From NCBI GenBank assembly GCA_017458805.1, contig JAFTAC010000062.1, forward strand, positions 1-5,304: a stretch of 5,304 nucleotides of DNA. Direction: 5' to 3'. The notes below the pieces were generated by a model. That model had not been told where the DNA came from. It saw only the letters and a program-made list of their open reading frames with translations, and did not search any database. The stretch is from Victivallales bacterium. GTDB lineage: Bacteria > Verrucomicrobiota > Lentisphaeria > Oligosphaerales > Oligosphaeraceae. A program made the position numbers and the translations under genes. The first letter of the stretch is position 1, and every line of letters starts with the position of its first letter. Shown in pieces: positions 1 through 5,304 of the stretch.

Positions 1-45
1 CCGCAGGTGTTTGACCTGCTATACCTTGTGGATGATTTCAAATAA
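1..45 (+). CDS. Possible C-terminal tail of a rightward convergent gene (partial)
   Basis: Reading frame 1 is open from the window edge to a TAA at 43-45 and would encode PQVFDLLYLVDDFK. The composition, with alternating hydrophobic and acidic residues, looks like a plausible protein end. The stop would lie seven bases before the stop codon of the leftward hydrolase gene (53-55), a normal tail-to-tail arrangement. Fourteen codons are too few to identify a family, and an open frame this short is common by chance, so this is only a suggestion. The alternative is plain intergenic DNA carrying the hairpin at 3-19. Confidence 0.25.
   Translation, partial: PQVFDLLYLVDDFK
3..19. repeat. Small perfect hairpin downstream of the hydrolase gene
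   Basis: GCAGGT (3-8) and ACCTGC (14-19) form a perfect six-base-pair inverted repeat around the five-base loop GTTTG. It lies about 34 bases past the stop of the leftward gene, so on the minus strand it could be the stem of a transcription terminator. Any T-run for that direction would fall beyond the left edge and cannot be seen. In the rightward direction no T-run follows. If the frame at 1-45 is coding, the hairpin lies inside it. Confidence 0.4.
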
Positions 46-52
46 CCTTTAA

Positions 53-2386
53 TTACCCTCTGCGCAGAACAACCTTTGACTTCAGCCCAGCTGGCAAGGG
101 CACGACATCCTGGTCGAATCTGCCACCGCGGAAACGCGGGCCGAGGGTATTGGTCAAATCCAGTCGCAATATGGCAGGCGTCTTCAACAGCTCCCGTCTG
201 GCAAAGAAGCGATATGGTAGCGCAAAGAGCGTTCCCAACGAGATGCCGTTGACAGCACATGTCACGACATCGCTTCTTTGCTCTGGAATCTCAATGACGA
301 CATCGCAGTCCAATGCCTCCAAGGGCAAAGAATAATGCAACGTGCCACAGAAGCTTTCGTCATGTGACGGCGACACCTTGAAATCCTGCACACTAAACGT
401 CGCCAGAAGCTCTGTGCCCAAATGCCTCTTTAGCACACTCTCGACTGGCTTGCTGGACAAGAACATGGATTCGCCAGGAGCCAGGAAGAGCCTGCCGTCA
501 AAGGAGTAGTCCTCCTGTCGAATGGGGTCAAAGAAATGCCAACCCCTTTTTGTGTCAAGGTTGGTGATTCGCGTGTCAACCGTTTGCTTCAGGGATTCGT
601 TTACCATAAATATGAGGTCATATCCATCATGTTCTGTCAGATGGAGATAACGCAATGTTGGAGCTGGAACGGACAAGCTCAGGTGGTCAGCATCATCACC
701 AAGGAGCTTTGGCAGCTCGCAGAGATTTGACTGATTCACGTTTATGAGGCGAAGCCCGCAGCTGGAGAGTGTTGAGCGTGCCTCTTCTGGCAAAAGATCA
801 TAATCGCCCACCACCAAGGTGTCGAGAGTAACCTTTCCCAGCCGTAATGTGCCCTGCGTTGCATGGCGATTCTGCAAGGCGTCCAGTGGCACAATGATGC
901 AGCTGTATTGCGCCAGGCTCAACGTGCGTATCACATCACGGCAATAAAGGGTGTTGTGGCCGCTCCACTCCGCCTCTGCATGGTAAAGCACGCCACATCG
1001 GGTCGTCCAATCGCCGTCGGATAGCATTTGGCAGGCAATGTCCGCATACTCCCGCCATAAGTGAAAGAATGGCCACTGCGGATTGTTGCCCTGGGCAAAG
1101 AAATGCGGCGGACAATCTGGATCGGGATATTTAGGCGAAAAGGCATGGGGTACAATGCGGTTCACGCCACGCACCAACGCCAAATCCGTGTGCCACTTCA
1201 TCTCGGAAAGCCCTTCGCACCAGCCGTATGCCCCGAAATCCTCAACAAACGCGGGTTTTCCGTTGATTGCACCGCAGCTTCCACCTAGCAGCATCAACTC
1301 CCAATGGAAAAAACGGGAGTTGTACTGTCCAAACACGCTTGGCAAAACCCCATCGGTACAATCGGGGCGATTCTGTCCCAAAACGGTATCGACACCTGCC
1401 CAGTCCTGCCCCTCCTGGCTGCGGAAATAGTGGCCGTCGCCATAGCCAAGGCGCGAGTGGGCCCCATTGTCCTCTATGACATGCCCAATGTAAATCAGGT
1501 TGTGCCGTCGGCAAAACTCGCCAACCTGCTGCGGGAAGGCCTTGGAGTAGAGGCGCGAGACCTGTTCCATAAAGCGCTGGCGAATACCACCAGTCACTCC
1601 CTTGTTGTTGGATTCCAGCATCAAATGGGGAAGACCATTCAAGTCAAGAGATGGATGGTACGGCAGGCTCATCGGCTCCTTGCCTGGCAGCGCTTCATAG
1701 CTGGCGGCATTTCCAAGGCGCGGTTCATCACTGAAAAAACCGATGAAGGAGCGTCCGACAAACTGCTGAAGCTTCTTCACATGCGGCGCATAAACAGTAT
1801 CAATATAACATTTTACTGCTTCCTGCGAAAGGAAATTGATATAATTTCGGGTGTGGTTTTCGCCGCCATTTCGGGTGATTTTCCATAGATTGACGACATA
1901 GCTACCAGCAGCCAGCTCAATTTCAAAAGCGGGTTTTGGCAATTCGACCAGGCTTTCGTTGTCAAAGGTATTGTCATCAAGACGTTTGAAAAGAAAGACC
2001 TTGGCGATTTCTCGGTCGCCCATGCCTAAATAGTTGTCAGGCTTGAAGGAAAAACCTCCGCCTGGATGCCTCACATCAATCGCAACGGGTTCCAGAAGCA
2101 GGCGCAGATGCTCTGGATGCTCCGAAGCGATCTTCCCGTCTGCATATCCGCTGGGGAAATGGCTGTCGTCAAAAAGCAGTGCCTTCATTCCGAGTTCATC
2201 GGCCAGTGTGAAGATGAACTCCAGCGTCTCCCACCACCGTTTGCCCATATAGTCAGGAAAGGGGCGTGACTCGATTATGAAGCCACGCAAGCCCGCACTG
2301 TGCATGGCGCGAATCTCCCGCTCAATGACAGGAAACTCTTCACCATGAAGCCAGAACAATGGAAGAATGTAGGGAAATGGTTTCAT
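53..2386 (-). CDS. Glycoside-hydrolase-like protein (GH106/GH2-related, substrate unknown)
   Basis: This 777-residue protein resembles the large uncharacterised hydrolases annotated as GH106-like (alpha-L-rhamnosidase-like) or GH2-related. A TIM-barrel-like part spans about residues 1-440. It opens with PLFWLHGE, followed by an LFDDSHFPSG segment near 71-80. Candidate active-site acids are in GFFSDEP (E221) and VEDFGAYGW (E382), followed by the GVNRIVPHAFSP segment (407-418). A Rossmann-like region follows at about 455-555, with YHAEAEWSG, as in the middle domains of GH42-like enzymes. Residues of about 690-750, with VNG, LPYRF and LTNTLG, look like a galactose-binding jelly roll. No signal peptide or membrane segment is seen, so it probably acts in the cytoplasm on an imported oligosaccharide. 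The ATG at 2386 overlaps the metH stop as ATGA; no strong Shine-Dalgarno is visible, which suits translational coupling. Sampled G+C is about 49%, lower than its neighbours. The assignment to a hydrolase superfamily is fairly firm, but the exact family, catalytic residues and substrate are inferred. Confidence 0.82.
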   Translation of the reverse strand: MKPFPYILPLFWLHGEEFPVIEREIRAMHSAGLRGFIIESRPFPDYMGKRWWETLEFIFTLADELGMKALLFDDSHFPSGYADGKIASEHPEHLRLLLEPVAIDVRHPGGGFSFKPDNYLGMGDREIAKVFLFKRLDDNTFDNESLVELPKPAFEIELAAGSYVVNLWKITRNGGENHTRNYINFLSQEAVKCYIDTVYAPHVKKLQQFVGRSFIGFFSDEPRLGNAASYEALPGKEPMSLPYHPSLDLNGLPHLMLESNNKGVTGGIRQRFMEQVSRLYSKAFPQQVGEFCRRHNLIYIGHVIEDNGAHSRLGYGDGHYFRSQEGQDWAGVDTVLGQNRPDCTDGVLPSVFGQYNSRFFHWELMLLGGSCGAINGKPAFVEDFGAYGWCEGLSEMKWHTDLALVRGVNRIVPHAFSPKYPDPDCPPHFFAQGNNPQWPFFHLWREYADIACQMLSDGDWTTRCGVLYHAEAEWSGHNTLYCRDVIRTLSLAQYSCIIVPLDALQNRHATQGTLRLGKVTLDTLVVGDYDLLPEEARSTLSSCGLRLINVNQSNLCELPKLLGDDADHLSLSVPAPTLRYLHLTEHDGYDLIFMVNESLKQTVDTRITNLDTKRGWHFFDPIRQEDYSFDGRLFLAPGESMFLSSKPVESVLKRHLGTELLATFSVQDFKVSPSHDESFCGTLHYSLPLEALDCDVVIEIPEQRSDVVTCAVNGISLGTLFALPYRFFARRELLKTPAILRLDLTNTLGPRFRGGRFDQDVVPLPAGLKSKVVLRRG

Positions 2387-4800
2387 CTCTGCAACGCCAT
2401 GATCTTCTGGGCGCAGCGGACGGTCGCCATGGCGTCGGAGGCGTATTCGGCGCCGATGGAGGAGGCAAACTCCTCATCGACGACGGCCCCGCCCACAATG
2501 AAATGCAGCGCCAGGCCGCGTTGTTTCGCCAGTTCAATGACGTTCTTCATCTCGCCCATGGTGGTGGTCATCAGCGCGGAAAGCGCAACCAAATTGGTGC
2601 CCTCTGCGACGGCGCGGTCAAGGATGACCTCGGCAGGCACGTCCTTACCCAGGTCGATGACCTCGAAGCCATAGTTCTTCAGCATCATGGCGACGATGTT
2701 CTTGCCAATGTCGTGGATGTCGCCCTTCACGGTTGCAATGACAATCTTGCCCGCGCTGGTGTCATCCTTACGTCCTTCTGCGAGAAGCGGTTCCAACTTC
2801 GCCATCCCGGCTTGCATCGCCAGTGCGCCCGCCATCAGCTGCGGCAGGAAGAACTCGTGCCTCTCGTATTTGTCGCCAACCTCGGCCACGGCGGGAATCA
2901 GCACCTTGTCAACGATTTCGGAGGCAGGGGTGCCTTCTACCAAAGCCTCGTCAATCGCCCTGTTCATGGCGCTGACATCGCCGTCCAACAGAGATTGTCG
3001 GATGGCCTCCGCTTTGGATTTCACAGGCTTCTTCTCGGCGGTTGCCGCCGTTGCGGCGGTTGTGGAGCCATACCTTGTGATAAAGGCAGCGGCATTCAAG
3101 TCGCGTCCAAAGAGAACATTAGAGGCATAGACCATCTCCATGATGTCGGCGTTCATGGGGTTGGCGATGGCCATCGTCAGCCCCTTGCCGATGGCCGCCC
3201 CCAGGAAGGCGCGGTTCACAAGGTCGCGCCTAGGCAGGCCAAAGCTCACATTGGAGAGGCCGCAGACTGTCCCGCAGCCGAACTCATGGGCTGCCCAGTC
3301 GATGGTGTTCAGCGTCGTCACAGCCGCCTCCTGGTTGGTGGAGACGGTCATCACGAGCCCGTCAACCACCATGTCCGACTTGTTGTAGCCGTACTTCTGA
3401 GCCTCATTGAAAATGCGGTTGACCCTTTTGGCACGCCCTTCGACAGTCGGCGGGATGCCGTCGTCATCCAACGGCAGGGCGATAATCATAGCCCCGTACT
3501 TGGCGGCGATGGGCAACACCTTCTCCAACCTGTTCTTTTCAGCGGAGATGGAGTTGAAAAGCGCACGTCCTGGATAGAGGCGCAGGGCGGCCTCCGCCGT
3601 TGCAGGATTCGTTGTGTCGATGCAGAGTGGAAGCTGTGATTCAGCGGAAAGGATTGAAACCACCTTCCGCAGAGTCGCCGTCTCGTCAATGCCAGGCAGA
3701 CCGCAATTCACGTCCAGCAGAACCGCCCCTGCCTCCGCCTGCTCCTTTGCAAACCGTCTGACCAAATCAAAGACACCACCGCGAAGCTCGGCTTGCAATG
3801 CCTTCTTACCCGTTGGGTTCAAACGCTCTCCGATGACGGAAAATGGACGTTTCGCCCCCAGCTGGACGACAGTGGTTGCACTGGAAACAAAAGATGCACC
3901 AACTCCTTTCAATGCAGGAGGTTCCAACTCCGAAACAGCCTGTGCAAGGCATTTTATGTGCGCAGGTGTCGTGCCACAGCAGCCTCCGACGATACCCGCA
4001 CCAGCGGCTACCAGTTTGGAGGCGACGGCGCCAAACTCCTCTGGCTGCATGTCAAACAGCGTTTTGCCCGTGGCAACGTCCAGATGTGGCATCCCCGCAT
4101 TCGGCTTCGCGACAATCGGCACACGCGCAAACTCAGCCATCTGGGCGACGAAACTTGCCATCTGGTCGGGGCCTGTTGAACAGTTACAACCAACGGCAGA
4201 AGCTCCAAGTGCCTGCAAGGCAACTATTGCGGATGCAGGGGTATTTCCCGTAAGGGTGCGCCCGCTGGCATCAAATGTCATCGTCACCAGCACGGGTAAG
4301 TCGCAGAGTTCACGGATGGCGATGAGGGCGGCGCGTGCTTCCTGCAAGTCCATCATCGTCTCGACGGCAAAGCCATCCACACCGCCCTCCAGCAGTGCTT
4401 TTGCCTGCTCCTTGTAAACCTCTACAATTGTTTCAAAAGGCTGCTCTCCAAAAGGTTCCACAAACTTTCCAGTGGGGGCGATGTCACCAAAGACCAAGGC
4501 GTGTGAAATACCCGCGCGGGCTATCTCGGCCAGTCGGCGGTTCAACTCGGCGGTTTGTGTCTCCAAGCCGAACTCGGCCAGTTTCAGGCGGTTCGCACCA
4601 AAGGTCGGCGCATAGACGATTTGCGAGCCAGCCGTTTCGTAGGCGGACTGCACGGCGTGGATTGCCTCGGGATGCTCCAATATCCAGGCTTCGGGGCAGA
4701 CACCAGCAGGCAATCCATGCTTGGCAAGCTCAGTCCCCGTAGCACCATCCAATATCACTATTCCTTGTTTGCATAGAGATGTGAAATCTTCTGTCGTCAT
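2383..4800 (-). CDS. metH: Cobalamin-dependent methionine synthase, short form without reactivation domain
   Basis: MetH moves a methyl group from 5-methyltetrahydrofolate through cobalamin to homocysteine, giving methionine and tetrahydrofolate in the cytoplasm. The 805 residues hold four modules. The homocysteine domain (about 1-290) begins with LDGATGTEL and carries the expected zinc ligands C207 in GCNCSTGP and C274-C275 in GGCCGTTP. The pterin-binding barrel (about 318-565) has GERLNPTGKK, DVNCGLPG, IDTTNP and GLSNVSFGLP. An Ala/Thr-rich linker (about 579-598) leads to the helical cap (about 598-678). The cobalamin domain (about 685-805) has D694-x-H696-x-x-G699, where His696 is the lower cobalt ligand, and GG at 770-771. 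The protein ends there: the AdoMet-binding reactivation domain of the roughly 1,200-residue E. coli enzyme is absent, as in the Thermotoga and many clostridial forms. A longer GTG start at 4809 lies inside the Shine-Dalgarno, so the ATG at 4800 is chosen. The last codons overlap the hydrolase start. Confidence 0.95.
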   Translation of the reverse strand: MTTEDFTSLCKQGIVILDGATGTELAKHGLPAGVCPEAWILEHPEAIHAVQSAYETAGSQIVYAPTFGANRLKLAEFGLETQTAELNRRLAEIARAGISHALVFGDIAPTGKFVEPFGEQPFETIVEVYKEQAKALLEGGVDGFAVETMMDLQEARAALIAIRELCDLPVLVTMTFDASGRTLTGNTPASAIVALQALGASAVGCNCSTGPDQMASFVAQMAEFARVPIVAKPNAGMPHLDVATGKTLFDMQPEEFGAVASKLVAAGAGIVGGCCGTTPAHIKCLAQAVSELEPPALKGVGASFVSSATTVVQLGAKRPFSVIGERLNPTGKKALQAELRGGVFDLVRRFAKEQAEAGAVLLDVNCGLPGIDETATLRKVVSILSAESQLPLCIDTTNPATAEAALRLYPGRALFNSISAEKNRLEKVLPIAAKYGAMIIALPLDDDGIPPTVEGRAKRVNRIFNEAQKYGYNKSDMVVDGLVMTVSTNQEAAVTTLNTIDWAAHEFGCGTVCGLSNVSFGLPRRDLVNRAFLGAAIGKGLTMAIANPMNADIMEMVYASNVLFGRDLNAAAFITRYGSTTAATAATAEKKPVKSKAEAIRQSLLDGDVSAMNRAIDEALVEGTPASEIVDKVLIPAVAEVGDKYERHEFFLPQLMAGALAMQAGMAKLEPLLAEGRKDDTSAGKIVIATVKGDIHDIGKNIVAMMLKNYGFEVIDLGKDVPAEVILDRAVAEGTNLVALSALMTTTMGEMKNVIELAKQRGLALHFIVGGAVVDEEFASSIGAEYASDAMATVRCAQKIMALQR

Positions 4801-4808
4801 GGACAACA

Positions 4809-4814
4809 CCTCCT
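4809..4814 (-). promoter_or_regulatory. Strong ribosome binding site of metH
   Basis: On the minus strand AGGAGG is a perfect Shine-Dalgarno core, within TTAGGAGGTG, and lies eight bases before the ATG at 4798-4800. It decides the start of metH, because the alternative GTG (4807-4809) begins with the last G of this same motif and could not be served by it. The quality of the site suggests that metH is well translated. It also contrasts with the weak signal in front of the coupled downstream gene. Confidence 0.9.
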
Positions 4815-4857
4815 AAGATATTGGAGAAAAACAGCAATAAACGATTCAGTGAAGAAA

Positions 4858-4925
4858 AGGAGACGAACGGGACGAACGGGACAGAAATACCGCTTAAGCA
4901 AGTCCCTAGGTTCCCACCGTCTCCT
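4858..4925 (-). terminator. Candidate dnaA terminator or metH leader stem-loop
   Basis: AGGAGACG (4858-4865) pairs perfectly with CGTCTCCT (4918-4925). After small internal loops GGGA (4869-4872) pairs with TCCC (4912-4915), and GGGAC (4878-4882) with GTCCC (4902-4906). A 19-base loop remains. On the minus strand the outer stem is followed directly by TTTCTT, giving a moderate U-rich tail, so the element could stop transcription leaving dnaA. It is longer and more interrupted than a typical intrinsic terminator. A leader structure controlling metH, or a dispersed palindromic repeat, is equally possible. Confidence 0.4.
4862..4882 (+). repeat. Tandem 9-base repeat (GACGAACGG, about 2.3 copies)
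   Basis: GACGAACGG occurs at 4862-4870 and again, perfectly, at 4871-4879, followed by GAC at 4880-4882. Related units GACGGTGGG and GACGGAGGA lie on the opposite strand at 4913-4921 and 4922-4930, so degenerate nine-base units of the form GACG-five-bases face each other across the loop. They make up most of both arms of the stem-loop described above. The perfect copies are direct observation; the kinship of the degenerate units is a reading of a four-base shared core plus G-richness. Confidence 0.85.
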
Positions 4926-4970
4926 CCGTCCCAAGTCGGTTTTTAGCGTGCCACTCTTGCCACGATTTCC

Positions 4971-5304
4971 TTACAGCCCTGCGAGTTTCCGTTCGAGCAG
5001 GGCTAAGGAGCGCTTGAACTCCTCGTCCTCTTTGCCACGCTTCTCGACGGTGGAGACGGCGTGCAGCACGGTTGCGTGGTTGCGCTGGAACTTGTCTGCG
5101 ATAGAGGGGAGCGAGAAGGAGGTCAGCTTGCGCGCAAAATACATGGCCACCATGCGGGGAACAGCGATATTGGCGGGACGCTTCTTGCTGGTCATGTCCG
5201 CCAGACCGATGCCGAAAAACTCCGCCACGATGCGCTGGATATCCTCGACAGAGACGATTGTGCCAGCCTCCTCGCTGATAATGTCCCCCAGAAGATTCTC
5301 CGCC
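4971..5304 (-). CDS. dnaA: Chromosomal replication initiator DnaA, C-terminal part (cut by window edge)
   Basis: The frame is open from the right edge to TAA at 4971-4973, giving 110 residues of a normally 440-520 residue protein. An internal GTG at 5226-5228 is not the start, because family-like sequence continues upstream (AENLLGDIISEEAGTIVSVE). DnaA is the AAA+ initiator that binds DnaA boxes and melts oriC. The part seen is the end of the AAA+ lid and domain IV, the helix-turn-helix that reads the box. Family landmarks are VEDIQRIVAEFFGI, DMTSKKR, the PRMVAMYFARKLT helix, SLPSIADKF and NHATVLHAV. Against the usual GGRDHTTV signature, this protein has QRNHATV: one residue shorter, with Asp replaced by Asn. 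The next gene is metH rather than dnaN, so this is not the classical dnaA-dnaN order on this side. Identity as a DnaA-family protein is firm. Whether it is the sole initiator or a paralog cannot be decided here. Confidence 0.92.
   Translation of the reverse strand, partial: AENLLGDIISEEAGTIVSVEDIQRIVAEFFGIGLADMTSKKRPANIAVPRMVAMYFARKLTSFSLPSIADKFQRNHATVLHAVSTVEKRGKEDEEFKRSLALLERKLAGL

Larger units (their letters stand above)
4801..4970. other. Intergenic region between dnaA and metH
   Basis: These 170 bases hold the metH ribosome binding site and an imperfect stem-loop element at 4858-4930. I see no convincing sigma-70 promoter. The hexamer TATCTT (minus strand, 4820-4815) resembles a -10 box but abuts the Shine-Dalgarno and has no matching -35. 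No DnaA-box cluster and no recognisable SAM or cobalamin riboswitch core is present. The palindromes GCTTAAGC (4892-4899) and CCTAGG (4905-4910) lie in the loop part of the larger structure. The metH promoter could lie here unrecognised, or in the end of dnaA. Confidence 0.7.

Noticed and set aside
27..35. Single DnaA-box-like site, TCATCCACA on the minus strand
   Set aside because: It has one mismatch to TTATCCACA, stands alone, is about 5 kb from dnaA, and the DnaA here has an altered recognition segment. A lone near-match is expected by chance.
1304..1888. Plus-strand open frame of 194 codons opposite the hydrolase
   Set aside because: It is antisense to the barrel region of the hydrolase, which carries consistent family motifs. 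No ribosome binding site or family resemblance supports it.
3036..3072. Short GCGGTTG/GCCGTTG-type repetition on the plus strand
   Set aside because: It encodes the Ala/Thr-rich flexible linker between the pterin and cap modules of MetH; low-complexity coding sequence explains it.
2359..3639. Long plus-strand open frame of 426 codons opposite metH
   Set aside because: It lies entirely antisense to metH, apart from its first bases. Its composition is rich in Gly, His, Arg and Val, as expected when a G+C-rich gene is read on the other strand, and it shows no recognisable family. metH has complete motif evidence on the minus strand.
3614..4417. Plus-strand open frame of 267 codons opposite the metH N-terminal half
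   Set aside because: It is antisense to the zinc-site and pterin modules of metH, rich in Ala, Ser and Pro, and without recognisable motifs. It is a shadow frame.
4807..4809. GTG as an upstream start for metH
   Set aside because: Its first G is the last base of the AGGAGG Shine-Dalgarno itself. The ATG at 4798-4800 has ideal eight-base spacing and gives an N-terminus starting close to the homocysteine domain, as in the family.
4913..4925. AGGAGAC heptamer on the minus strand before metH, resembling the B12 box of a cobalamin riboswitch
   Set aside because: Only seven bases match the GCCAGGAGACCTGCC-type box, and the upstream conserved core (CCGCNACTG-like and GGTG-AA elements) is absent in the expected order. 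The match is better explained by the 9-base repeat units.

Overview
The window looks like bacterial chromosome with about 55% G+C by eye. All three clear genes lie on the minus strand, so the reading order is from the right edge to the left: the tail of dnaA, then a cobalamin-dependent methionine synthase (metH), then a large glycoside-hydrolase-like gene. The organism is a heterotroph that uses B12 and handles complex glycans. The divergent DnaA, the short metH without a reactivation domain and the GH106/GH2-like protein would suit an anaerobe or gut bacterium, for instance in the Verrucomicrobiota/Lentisphaerota or the Clostridia. That placement is a guess; the sequence contains no decisive marker.

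Region by region. Bases 1-52 hold a small perfect hairpin and possibly the last 14 codons of a rightward, convergent gene. Bases 53-2386 encode a 777-residue protein with a TIM-barrel N-terminal half, a Rossmann-like middle and a C-terminal jelly roll. It has no signal peptide. Bases 2383-4800 encode an 805-residue MetH with homocysteine, pterin, cap and cobalamin modules but no AdoMet reactivation domain. Bases 4801-4970 are intergenic, with a strong ribosome binding site for metH and an imperfect stem-loop built from short 9-base units. Bases 4971-5304 are the C-terminal 110 residues of DnaA, covering the DNA-binding domain IV; the rest lies beyond the right edge.

How the genes fit together: metH and the hydrolase overlap by four bases (ATGA), so they are probably one transcript with coupled translation, although no metabolic link between them is evident. 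dnaA is separated from metH by about 170 bases containing a candidate terminator, so it is probably a separate unit. Hand counts on sampled 60-base lines gave roughly 60% G+C for dnaA and metH but about 49% for the hydrolase, which hints at a different origin for the last gene. No complete new system is visible. The items most worth a second look are the altered DNA-recognition segment of DnaA, the inverted 9-mer element before metH, and the coupling of metH to an uncharacterised hydrolase.
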